From Cellvibrionales bacterium (GTDB taxonomy: Bacteria; Pseudomonadota; Gammaproteobacteria; Pseudomonadales; JAHEIH01), in NCBI GenBank assembly GCA_024639455.1, contig JAHEIH010000026.1:366987-430986 (forward strand): a DNA stretch of 64,000 nt, in the 5' to 3' direction. Shown piece by piece: positions 1-7,207 of the stretch (the first letter of the stretch is position 1; each line of letters begins with the position of its first letter). The notes below the pieces were generated by a model. It did not search any database. It worked only from the letters and a program-made list of their open reading frames with translations, and was not told the DNA's origin. The position numbers and the translations under genes were made by a program.

Positions 1-23
1 ATAACAAGGATGCGCCTAAGTGA
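1..23 (+). CDS. tatB: tatB, last codons only (partial, 5' end outside window)
   Basis: Bases 3-23 read as Asn-Lys-Asp-Ala-Pro-Lys-stop and overlap the GTG start of tatC as GTGA (20-23). A lysine-rich, proline-containing tail directly before tatC fits the end of TatB, which normally precedes tatC in the twin-arginine translocase operon. Only six codons are visible, so the name rests on gene order and could be wrong. Confidence 0.4.
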
Positions 24-781
24 GCGACGCCGATCAGAAGTCTCCCTTTGTCGAGCATATGCTCGAGTTGCGTTCGCGTATTCTGCGTGCTTTGATGGCC
101 GTACTGGTTATTTTTATTGGCCTGTTTAACTTCGCCAACGAAATTTATACCTTTATTTCGGAGCCTCTGCGCCGTTTTTTGCCAGAAGGCTCGACCATGA
201 TCGCCACCGAAGTGGCGTCACCGTTTCTAACCCCCTTCAAGCTGACCTTGGTGTTGTCGGTGTTCATCGCCGTGCCATTCTTGCTGTACCAAGCGTGGGC
301 CTTTATTGCGCCGGGCTTATACAAGCACGAAAAGCGCCTCGCATTTCCGCTGTTGATATCGAGCGTGCTGTTGTTTTACGCCGGTATGGCGTTCGCCTAC
401 TTTGTGGTTTTCCCGCTGATATTTGGCTTCTTTACCTCGGTGGGACCAGAAAATGTCACCGTGATGACTGACATCAACAGCTACCTAGACTTTATTCTGA
501 AGCTGTTCTTTGCCTTCGGCATTGCCTTTGAAGTCCCCGTCGCGACGGTGCTGTTGATTATTACTGGCGCCACCACGGCCGACGCCTTGGCTGCTAAGCG
601 CCCCTACATTGTGGTGGGTTGTTTCGTGGTGGGCATGTTACTGACCCCGCCCGATGTGATTTCACAATCGCTATTGGCAGTGCCCGTGTGGATGCTGTTT
701 GAGGTGGGTATATTTTTTGGTCGTTTCGTGAAAAGTCGCGAGCCCGTCGAAGATACCGACGAGCCGAGCGAATCGCTCTAA
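20..781 (+). CDS. tatC: Sec-independent protein translocase TatC
   Basis: TatC is the multi-spanning inner-membrane receptor of the Tat pathway; with TatB it binds twin-arginine signal peptides and recruits TatA to export folded proteins. The 253-residue product matches the family length. It has the N-terminal cytoplasmic segment with a LELRSR stretch near residue 16 (family LxELRxR motif) and about six hydrophobic segments, the first near residues 22-43 and the last near 218-237. The tail is acidic. The start is GTG, coupled to the upstream frame by a GTGA overlap. Its TAA stop overlaps the TAG stop of the convergent DUF971 gene by four bases (778-781), leaving no room for a terminator. Confidence 0.96.
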   Translation: MSDADQKSPFVEHMLELRSRILRALMAVLVIFIGLFNFANEIYTFISEPLRRFLPEGSTMIATEVASPFLTPFKLTLVLSVFIAVPFLLYQAWAFIAPGLYKHEKRLAFPLLISSVLLFYAGMAFAYFVVFPLIFGFFTSVGPENVTVMTDINSYLDFILKLFFAFGIAFEVPVATVLLIITGATTADALAAKRPYIVVGCFVVGMLLTPPDVISQSLLAVPVWMLFEVGIFFGRFVKSREPVEDTDEPSESL

Positions 782-1155
782 AGCAATTTTACGACGCTGA
801 CCTCTGGGTCGCGATCAAGTCCGGCCTCGGCCAAACGATCTACATAGTCCTGCCATTTCTCTACTTCGGTCTCCGCCAGTTCTAGTAAGTAGCCCCAGCT
901 ATAAAGGCCAGAGTCGTGGCCATCGGAAAACACCAATTTGAGTGCGTATTTACCGGCCGCCTGCACGTCGGTGAGCGCCACCTGCTTTTTACCCCACTGC
1001 AGTACTTCTTGCCCCGGTCCGTGACCACGCACCTCGGCAGAGGGGGAGTACACGCGCAGATACTCTGCCGCCAATTGATACTGGCGGCCATCGGCGTATT
1101 GCAGTTCCAAGGTGTTGGAGCCGCGGTGCAATTTCACTTTGCTGGGCATGGTCAC
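778..1155 (-). CDS. DUF971 (gamma-butyrobetaine hydroxylase N-terminal-like) protein
   Basis: A 125-residue protein of the DUF971 family, which resembles the small N-terminal domain of gamma-butyrobetaine hydroxylase. It contains the typical stretches [24 protein letters not shown] with GHGPGQ, and [10 protein letters not shown] near residues 78-88. The biochemical role is not established; in many gammaproteobacteria the gene follows hslVU, as here (11 bases after hslU), so co-transcription is likely. The GTG at 1155 has a GGAG Shine-Dalgarno at suitable distance; an in-frame ATG two codons later is the alternative start. It ends tail-to-tail with tatC. Confidence 0.9.
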   Translation of the reverse strand: MTMPSKVKLHRGSNTLELQYADGRQYQLAAEYLRVYSPSAEVRGHGPGQEVLQWGKKQVALTDVQAAGKYALKLVFSDGHDSGLYSWGYLLELAETEVEKWQDYVDRLAEAGLDRDPEVSVVKLL

Positions 1156-1166
1156 GGCGGTATCTC

Positions 1167-2492
1167 CTACAGGATGTAGCGGCTGAGGTCTTGGTCGACC
1201 GATAGGTGCCCCAAATGCTGCTCAACATAGTCTTTATCGATCACAATAGCCTCACCCTTGGCGGCGAGATCCGAAGCGTCGTAGGACAGTTCCTCGGTGA
1301 GACGTTCCAATACCGTATGCAGGCGTCGTGCACCTATGTTTTCGGTGCGTTCGTTGACGTCCCAGGCGATCTCGGCAATGCGCTTGATACCGTTAGCACT
1401 GAATGTCACTTGCAAGCCTTCGGTGCCCAGTAGGGCGGTGTACTGCTCGGTCAATGAGGCGCGTGGTTCGGTGAGAATACGTTCAAAATCCTCTGGGCGT
1501 AGCGCTTCCAACTCTACGCGAATGGGCAGTCGCCCTTGCAGTTCAGGGATCAAATCTGAGGGCTTAGCCAAGTGGAAAGCACCTGAGGCGATGAATAGGA
1601 TATGGTCGGTGTTGACCATACCGTATTTAGTTTGCACGCTGCTGCCCTCAATCAGCGGCAGCAGATCGCGTTGTACGCCTTCACGAGAGACATCACCGCC
1701 GCTGGCTTCTTGGCGTTTGACGATTTTATCGATCTCATCGATGAATACGATACCGTGTTGTTGGGCGCGTTCGAGCGCTTGCTGGCGAATCTGTTCTTCG
1801 TTAACCAAGCCGGCCGCTTCTTCATCGATCACCTTTTTGAAGGCCGCCTTGACGGTCATCTTGCGGGTGGTTTTTTGTTGACTGTGCATGGAGGAGAACA
1901 TGTTTTGCAGTTGCGATGTCATCTCTTCCATGCCGGGCGGTGCCATGATTTCAACGCCCACTTTGTCAGCGGTAACGTTGATGTCGATTTCTTTGTCGTC
2001 GAGTTTGCCCTCGCGCAACTGCTTGCGGAATAACTGGCGAGTTGAGCTTTCCTTTTCCTCCGGGCTGCTATCGCGGGCAGGTGTCAGAAGGGCATCAAGG
2101 ATGCGGTCTTCAGCCACGTCCTCAGCGCGGACGCGGACTTTTTCCATTGCCTGTTCGCGGACTAACTTAATCGACATTTCCACGAGGTCGCGCACGATGG
2201 ATTCAACATCGCGGCCGACGTAGCCCACTTCGGTGAACTTGGTGGCCTCTACTTTGATAAAGGGTGCGTTGGCGAGTTTTGCCAGACGACGTGCGATTTC
2301 GGTTTTACCCACCCCGGTAGGGCCGATCATGAGAATGTTTTTCGGTGTCACCTCATGGCGCAGATCTTCATCCAACTGCGAACGGCGCCAGCGGTTGCGA
2401 AGGGCGATGGCGACAGCGCGTTTGGCCTCTTGTTGGCCGATGATGTGGCGGTCTAATTCGTGCGCGATTTCGCGCGGAGTCATGGTCGACAT
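1167..2492 (-). CDS. hslU: ATP-dependent protease ATPase subunit HslU
   Basis: HslU (ClpY) is the hexameric AAA+ unfoldase that feeds substrates into the HslV peptidase in the cytoplasm. The 441-residue product has the Walker A motif GPTGVGKTE (about residues 57-65), a charged intermediate I-domain (about 110-240) for substrate recognition, Walker B VFIDEIDK near 250, and the C-terminal tail ending SRYIL, the segment that inserts into HslV and activates it. It lies nine bases after hslV with an AGGGAA ribosome site. An internal ATG three codons in is an alternative start. Expected to be heat-shock induced, but no sigma-32 promoter was identified here. Confidence 0.98.
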   Translation of the reverse strand: MSTMTPREIAHELDRHIIGQQEAKRAVAIALRNRWRRSQLDEDLRHEVTPKNILMIGPTGVGKTEIARRLAKLANAPFIKVEATKFTEVGYVGRDVESIVRDLVEMSIKLVREQAMEKVRVRAEDVAEDRILDALLTPARDSSPEEKESSTRQLFRKQLREGKLDDKEIDINVTADKVGVEIMAPPGMEEMTSQLQNMFSSMHSQQKTTRKMTVKAAFKKVIDEEAAGLVNEEQIRQQALERAQQHGIVFIDEIDKIVKRQEASGGDVSREGVQRDLLPLIEGSSVQTKYGMVNTDHILFIASGAFHLAKPSDLIPELQGRLPIRVELEALRPEDFERILTEPRASLTEQYTALLGTEGLQVTFSANGIKRIAEIAWDVNERTENIGARRLHTVLERLTEELSYDASDLAAKGEAIVIDKDYVEQHLGHLSVDQDLSRYIL

Positions 2493-2501
2493 AGTCTTCC
2501 C

Positions 2502-3044
2502 TTAGTCGAGATCGAGGGTTTCGATCGTCAAATTCTTGTTGGTGTAAATGCACACGTCGCCAGCGATATGGAGGCTTTTTTCGACGATGTCGCGGGCACA
2601 AAGTTCGGTGTTGTGCAGCAAGGCGGTGGCGGCGGATTGGGCAAAAGCGCCGCCTGAACCGATGGCAACCAGATTATCCTCGGGCTCGATGACGTCACCG
2701 TTACCGGTAATCACCAGTGAGGTGGTTTTATCGGCTACGATTAACAGGGCTTCGAGACTGCGCAACGAGCGCTCGGTGCGCCACATTTTGGCCAGTTCGA
2801 CCGCCGAGCGGGTCAATTGGCCTTGGAATTTTTCCAACTGCGCTTCAAAAAGTTCGAACAGGGTGAAGGCGTCGGCGGTGCCGCCGGCAAAACCTGCAAT
2901 CACGTTGCCGTGGAAGAGGCGGCGCACTTTGCGCGCATTGCCTTTCATGACGGTATTGCCTTGGGTCACTTGGCCGTCGCCACCGATGACGACTTGGTTA
3001 CCTCGGCGGACGGCGAGGATAGTGGTGCCGCGGAATTGTTCCAC
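2502..3044 (-). CDS. hslV: ATP-dependent protease peptidase subunit HslV
   Basis: HslV (ClpQ) is the dodecameric threonine peptidase partnered with HslU. I place the start at GTG 3044, eight bases after an AGGAG site, giving 180 residues beginning Met-Glu-Gln-Phe-Arg-Gly followed by Thr-Thr-Ile. The first Thr (residue 7) is the expected catalytic nucleophile, so the six residues before it would be a processed propeptide; many HslV proteins start directly at Met-Thr. Further landmarks are [34 protein letters not shown] and [10 protein letters not shown]. The frame stays open about nine codons upstream, but that segment looks non-coding. Confidence 0.97.
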   Translation of the reverse strand: MEQFRGTTILAVRRGNQVVIGGDGQVTQGNTVMKGNARKVRRLFHGNVIAGFAGGTADAFTLFELFEAQLEKFQGQLTRSAVELAKMWRTERSLRSLEALLIVADKTTSLVITGNGDVIEPEDNLVAIGSGGAFAQSAATALLHNTELCARDIVEKSLHIAGDVCIYTNKNLTIETLDLD

Positions 3045-3105
3045 TGTGTTGCTCCTGCAGTGAGTTATCACTCGTATGTGGGGGCGTCTACAGGTAATTC
3101 AAGGC

Positions 3106-3708
3106 TTAATTGTTGCGCTTGATGACCAGCGTCTCGATATTGATTTGCAAAAGATCTGAACGTGCCTTGGCAAGCTTGGATTGCGAGGTGAACGGGCCGA
3201 TGAGTAGGCGGTACCAGGTTTGGCCATTGTTGTATTTGGTGGGTTCCAAGCTCGCCTCGTAGCCGTTCAGAATAAGCTCAGCCCGGCGGCGTTCGGCATC
3301 GGGTTTTTGCTTAAATGCACCCGCTTGCAGCATGTAATGGTAGTTCTTGGACTCTGGCTTGGTGGCAGGTCTGGTGCGGTTTTCGTTGGCCAGTACAGGT
3401 TCCTGTTTGGGTAGCAGGGAGTAGAACTCAAATTGGGTGGAGCCCTTTTCGCTGATGTTGTCGGCGTTGCTCACGTTGGAGGTTTGTGTGGCCTGCTTGA
3501 CCACTTCGCGCAGCGTATCCTCTTCGACCACTTGGCTGCGGGTGCTATTTAAGAAGTACAAGCCATAGCCAAAACTGGCTAATAAAAGAAGAGCGAGCAG
3601 GATCAACCAGCCGGGAACCGCTGCTTTTTTGGCGGCGGGTTTACGGGCCGGGCGAGCTGGTTTGCCGCGTTTGGCGGCATTGTTTTTAGGTTTAAAGTCG
3701 TAAGTCAT
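3106..3708 (-). CDS. ftsN: SPOR-domain cell division protein, FtsN-like
   Basis: A 200-residue bitopic protein: basic Lys/Arg/Pro/Ala-rich cytoplasmic head (residues 1-30), one transmembrane helix (about 33-53), a periplasmic linker, and a C-terminal SPOR domain (about 122-197) that binds denuded septal peptidoglycan. This is the FtsN layout. FtsN activates septal peptidoglycan synthesis late in divisome assembly. The location immediately upstream of hslVU is also where ftsN sits in Escherichia and Pseudomonas relatives, which supports the name over a generic SPOR protein. In Pseudomonas argS lies between priA and this gene; it is absent here. No strong ribosome site precedes the ATG. Confidence 0.88.
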   Translation of the reverse strand: MTYDFKPKNNAAKRGKPARPARKPAAKKAAVPGWLILLALLLLASFGYGLYFLNSTRSQVVEEDTLREVVKQATQTSNVSNADNISEKGSTQFEFYSLLPKQEPVLANENRTRPATKPESKNYHYMLQAGAFKQKPDAERRRAELILNGYEASLEPTKYNNGQTWYRLLIGPFTSQSKLAKARSDLLQINIETLVIKRNN

Positions 3709-3754
3709 AGGTCATCAATATCAGCACGGCGCTATTGTAGCACTGCCAAAGCCG

Positions 3755-5971
3755 CTAAAACATATCGATAGGATCGACATCGAGCGACCAGTTCAGTTGT
3801 GCCGCGCCGCGCAGCGGTTCAATCGCCGGAATGAAATGATTTAAGAAGGCTTTTAATACCCCTTTGTGTGCTGCCTGTATCACCAACTGGGCACGAAACT
3901 TACCCGCCCGTTTGGGCATGGGAGAGGGTAGCGGACCAATGAGTTGTAATTGGCCGGCGGCGATGTGTTGACCGATGTCGAGGACTTGTTGCAGGAATTG
4001 TTCTGGTGCTTGCGGGTTGTTGGCGTCAGCGCGCAGCATAGCCATCGCTCGGTAGGGAGGAAGTCCCATGTGTTCTCGCAAAGTGAGCTGGGCGCTGGCA
4101 AAGTGGAAGTAGCCCTTTTGCAACAGCAGTTGAAGTTGTGGGTGGTCTGGGTGATGGGTTTGAATCAATACTATGCCGCGTTGCTGTTCGCGCCCGGCAC
4201 GCCCTGCCACCTGAATAAGTAATTGGGCCATTTTTTCTGGGCCGCGAAAGTCGGCACTGAACAGGCCACCATCGGCATCGAGAATCAGCACGACCCCAAG
4301 TTTGGGAAAATGGTGCCCCTTGGCGAGCATTTGTGTGCCAACCAATATGCGCGGCTGGCCATCGTTGACGCGATCAATGATCTCGCGCATGGCGTCTTTA
4401 CGCGACGTGGTGTCGCGATCGATGCGCAGCACTTCAATATCGGGGAAGAGTCCCTGCAAGGCCTCTTCGCTGCGCTCTGTGCCCTGACCTATCAACACCA
4501 TTTGGGGACTTCTACAGCTGGGGCAACGGTTGGGTAAGCCCGCGCGCGCATAGCAGTGGTGACAGTGCATGTGGGCGGGGCGCATGTGTACCGTCATGCG
4601 CGCGTCACAGTGATCACAGTGTGCGTACCAACCACAGTCGTGACACATCAACACTGGCGCATAGCCGCGCCGATTGATAAACACCAGCGCCTGTTGGCCG
4701 CGCTGAAGGCAGTCGCGAATGGCGCGTATGCCGACCTCGGATAACCCGTTATTAAGGGGTTGGTGACGTAGATCAACTGTTTCTACTAGGGGGGGGTGGG
4801 CATCGCCGGCACGCTGGGTGAGTTTGGCAATGCGGTAGCGACCATTGGCGACGTTGGCGAGCGATTCAAACGAGGGTGTGGCAGAGCCAAGCACAACACT
4901 GGCGCCCTCCATGTCACCGCGCACCACCGCTAAATCGCGGGCCGAATAACGGAAGCCATCTTGTTGTTTAAATGAAGCGTCGTGCTCTTCGTCGATCACA
5001 ATTAGCCCAAGCTTGGCCATGGGGGTGAAAATGGCGGAGCGAGTACCAATGACAATAGCGGCGCGGCCGTCGCGGGCGGCCAGCCAGGTGTCGAGTCGGT
5101 CGCCATCGCTGCAGGCAGAGTGCAGCACCCTAACACAGCGGCCATAGCGCTGTTCAAAGCGTGCGGTAGTCTGCGGAGTTAGGCCAATTTCCGGGATCAG
5201 CACAAGCACTTGTTTGCCTTGTCGCAATACCGCTTCAATCGCCTGTAAATAGACTTCGGTTTTACCGCTTCCCGTGATGCCGGCAAGGAGTGTACAGCCG
5301 GTACTGGCTTGGATGGTGTTCAGCGCGGTGGACTGCTCGTCATTGAGGCTGAGCGAGGGGCTAAATTCTGGGGCGAGACCGCTGTCTAGCGGCAGCCGGC
5401 AAGGATTTATCATACCCTTCTCATGCAGGGCATTCATGGCGCTACGTTTGTGACCTAGCAACACTAATTGTTGGTCAGATAACGGTTTGTTATACGTTTG
5501 AAGGTATTGCAGTAAAGCGATTTGTTTGTACGCTTTGCCCAAAGACTCCAAGGCTTGCTCGCTGCGACCTGCATCGCTCAATTGCCAGCCTGCACAGGTA
5601 TCGATGTCGCGCCGATCAGCGTGACGTAGCCAACTGGGCAGGGCATTTTGCAAGACATCGCCGAGGGCATGGTGGTAGTAGTGTGCCGCCCACTGGTAAA
5701 AATTAAGGGAGCGATCAGGCACCACCGGGGCACTATCGAGTATAGCGACAGCGGGTTTGATTTTGTCGGCGGGTACCTCGGTATGGCTGGCCAACTCGAT
5801 CAATATGCCCACCATGGGACGCGGCCCGAAAAGCACAGCGATGCGTTGGCCCGGGCGCAACGACGCCACGTCCTCTTCTGCCACGTCGGCGGGAGGTGCG
5901 TAGTCAAACAGTCGTCGCAGCGGTGTGGGAAGTGCCAGTCTTAAAAACACGTGGTTGGGTCGTCTTGCCAA
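3755..5971 (-). CDS. priA: Primosomal protein N' (replication restart helicase PriA)
   Basis: PriA is a 3'-to-5' DNA helicase that recognises stalled forks and reloads the replisome. The 738-residue protein shows the N-terminal 3'-DNA-binding region (LALPTPLRRLFDYAPP near residues 12-27), Walker A GITGSGKTEVY (about residues 231-241), the DEEH box, and two interleaved zinc-binding clusters between the helicase lobes rich in CxxC pairs (about residues 450-500). The C-terminal helicase domain contains GTQMLAKGHHFP. The first possible start is TTG 5971, which has no clear ribosome site; GTG 5950 is an alternative that agrees better with the usual PriA N-terminus. Divergent from rpmE. Confidence 0.96.
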   Translation of the reverse strand: MARRPNHVFLRLALPTPLRRLFDYAPPADVAEEDVASLRPGQRIAVLFGPRPMVGILIELASHTEVPADKIKPAVAILDSAPVVPDRSLNFYQWAAHYYHHALGDVLQNALPSWLRHADRRDIDTCAGWQLSDAGRSEQALESLGKAYKQIALLQYLQTYNKPLSDQQLVLLGHKRSAMNALHEKGMINPCRLPLDSGLAPEFSPSLSLNDEQSTALNTIQASTGCTLLAGITGSGKTEVYLQAIEAVLRQGKQVLVLIPEIGLTPQTTARFEQRYGRCVRVLHSACSDGDRLDTWLAARDGRAAIVIGTRSAIFTPMAKLGLIVIDEEHDASFKQQDGFRYSARDLAVVRGDMEGASVVLGSATPSFESLANVANGRYRIAKLTQRAGDAHPPLVETVDLRHQPLNNGLSEVGIRAIRDCLQRGQQALVFINRRGYAPVLMCHDCGWYAHCDHCDARMTVHMRPAHMHCHHCYARAGLPNRCPSCRSPQMVLIGQGTERSEEALQGLFPDIEVLRIDRDTTSRKDAMREIIDRVNDGQPRILVGTQMLAKGHHFPKLGVVLILDADGGLFSADFRGPEKMAQLLIQVAGRAGREQQRGIVLIQTHHPDHPQLQLLLQKGYFHFASAQLTLREHMGLPPYRAMAMLRADANNPQAPEQFLQQVLDIGQHIAAGQLQLIGPLPSPMPKRAGKFRAQLVIQAAHKGVLKAFLNHFIPAIEPLRGAAQLNWSLDVDPIDMF

Positions 5972-6042
5972 AAATAGCAGTGTACCTCGAATGAAGCGGT
6001 GTTGTCGCCGCTGGCGATTGTTCGCTTTTTAAACGAAATTGC

Positions 6043-6070
6043 TTGCCAGAGGCTTGTTTTTTGGTATTAT
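6043..6070 (+). promoter_or_regulatory. Predicted sigma-70 promoter of rpmE
   Basis: A -35 TTGCCA (6043-6048) and -10 TATTAT (6065-6070) are separated by 16 bases. This places transcription start near 6077, leaving a leader of about 100 bases before rpmE, long enough for the translational autoregulation known for L31 leaders in gammaproteobacteria. I did not identify a specific L31-binding structure. Confidence 0.65.
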
Positions 6071-6179
6071 GCGCGGCTCTGTGGAGCCTGCCCTGTGGCA
6101 GGTCGAGCTAACGAGATGCGGTGCTGGCGATTATGGGAATGGCCAGTGGCGGCATCGGACATGCTAAAGGCCTTTGAAA

Positions 6180-6395
6180 ATGAAAACTGATATTCACCCA
6201 AATTACACTGACATTACTGCAACTTGCAGCTGCGGTAACGTTATCAAGACTCGTTCAACGATGGGTAGCGACCTGCACTTGGACGTATGTTCAGCTTGCC
6301 ACCCCTTCTACACTGGTAAGCAGAAAGTTCTGGATACTGGTGGTCGTATCGATCGCTTCAACAAGCGTTTCGGCGCTCGCAGCTTGAAGAAATAA
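6180..6395 (+). CDS. rpmE: 50S ribosomal protein L31 (zinc-binding type)
   Basis: L31 is a small 50S protein that bridges the subunits at the central protuberance. The 71-residue product begins MKTDIHPNY and has paired cysteines CSCG and [11 protein letters not shown], the zinc-ribbon (C+) form rather than the zinc-independent paralogue used under zinc starvation. The C-terminal [10 protein letters not shown] segment is typical. ATG 6180 is chosen because AAAGG (6166-6170) lies nine bases upstream; the TTG two codons earlier is too close to it. It has its own promoter (6043-6070) and an intrinsic terminator at 6440-6470. Confidence 0.98.
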   Translation: MKTDIHPNYTDITATCSCGNVIKTRSTMGSDLHLDVCSACHPFYTGKQKVLDTGGRIDRFNKRFGARSLKK

Positions 6396-6418
6396 GATCT
6401 CCGCGGCAAGATGAGGTT

Positions 6419-7207
6419 ATGAACCTCACGACCCTGATCAAAAAGGCGCTCCTGGTGAGCGCCTTTTTTTATGCCTGCGCTGCGCCTATGGCGTTAGCGA
6501 GCTGCGTCATGCCCGCGACAATCCAGGCGGCCAAGTTATTGCGAATCAGCGATGGCGACACACTCAAGTTGTTGGGCGGTACATCAGTGCGCCTACTCGG
6601 TTTGAATACCCCTGAACTGGCAAGCAAAGGCCGCCCTGCTCAGCCGCTTGCGGAGGATGCTACGGAGGTACTGCGTGGGTTGCTGGGTGAGCAGTTATTT
6701 CTGGTCGATGGCGACTTGTCGAAGGATCGCTATGGACGGCGCTTGAGCCATGTGTTTTCCAGTAGCGGACACTCGGCTGAAGAAGTCTTGCTAGAAAAAG
6801 GGCTAGGCTTTTTTATTGGCAGTGATCCCACCACGGGTATGGCGGATTGCTTGCGGCTAGCCGAGGAGCGCGCGCGCCATGGCAAACGCGGGGTGTGGGG
6901 TGAACGTTATTGGTCACCGATGGGCTTTGATAGCCCCAAAATACGTGCAGGGTTTGTGGTTCTCGAGGGGCGTATTGACCGTGTCGAGCGCAGCCGCAAA
7001 GCAACATGGATCGAAACCGAGGGCGATGTGGTGCTGCGGGTGGATGATAGTGAGCGGCATCGATTCTCGGCGGATTGGTGGCAGCACTTGGAGGGCCAGC
7101 GGGTGCTAGTTAAAGCCTGGGTGGTCGATCGCAAGGGCCGCCAAGGAAAACACAAGCGTTGGCTTGTGCGACTCATGTACCCCGATATGTTAGTGCGACT
7201 GAATTAG
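6419..7207 (+). CDS. Secreted thermonuclease (staphylococcal nuclease-like) family protein
   Basis: 262 residues. An N-terminal signal peptide (MNLTTLIKK, hydrophobic core to about residue 27, Ala-x-Ala cleavage near 26-28) suggests export. An SNase domain follows (about residues 35-160) with DGDTLKLLG, VRLLGLNTPEL (Arg/Glu of the active site) and SKDRYGRRL (second catalytic Arg), so phosphodiester cleavage of DNA or RNA is likely. The final ~90 residues look like an extra small beta-rich, possibly OB-like domain. The first codons contain the rpmE terminator, so rpmE transcripts would often stop before the gene is completed; the ribosome site is weak. In-frame ATGs at 6488 and 6509 would avoid the hairpin but lose most of the signal peptide. 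Its stop overlaps that of mrcA (7204-7207). Confidence 0.87.
   Translation: MNLTTLIKKALLVSAFFYACAAPMALASCVMPATIQAAKLLRISDGDTLKLLGGTSVRLLGLNTPELASKGRPAQPLAEDATEVLRGLLGEQLFLVDGDLSKDRYGRRLSHVFSSSGHSAEEVLLEKGLGFFIGSDPTTGMADCLRLAEERARHGKRGVWGERYWSPMGFDSPKIRAGFVVLEGRIDRVERSRKATWIETEGDVVLRVDDSERHRFSADWWQHLEGQRVLVKAWVVDRKGRQGKHKRWLVRLMYPDMLVRLN
6440..6470 (+). terminator. Intrinsic terminator after rpmE, inside the next coding sequence
   Basis: Perfect 7-bp stem GGCGCTC (6445-6451) / GAGCGCC (6457-6463), five-base loop CTGGT, flanked by five A residues upstream and seven T residues (6464-6470) downstream, so it could work in both directions. It lies 45 bases after the rpmE stop, as expected for its terminator, yet falls within codons 8-18 of the nuclease gene that starts at 6419. 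Confidence 0.88.

Noticed and set aside
1297-2033. Long plus-strand frames opposite hslU
   Set aside because: They mirror the HslU coding strand and show no independent signals or family resemblance.
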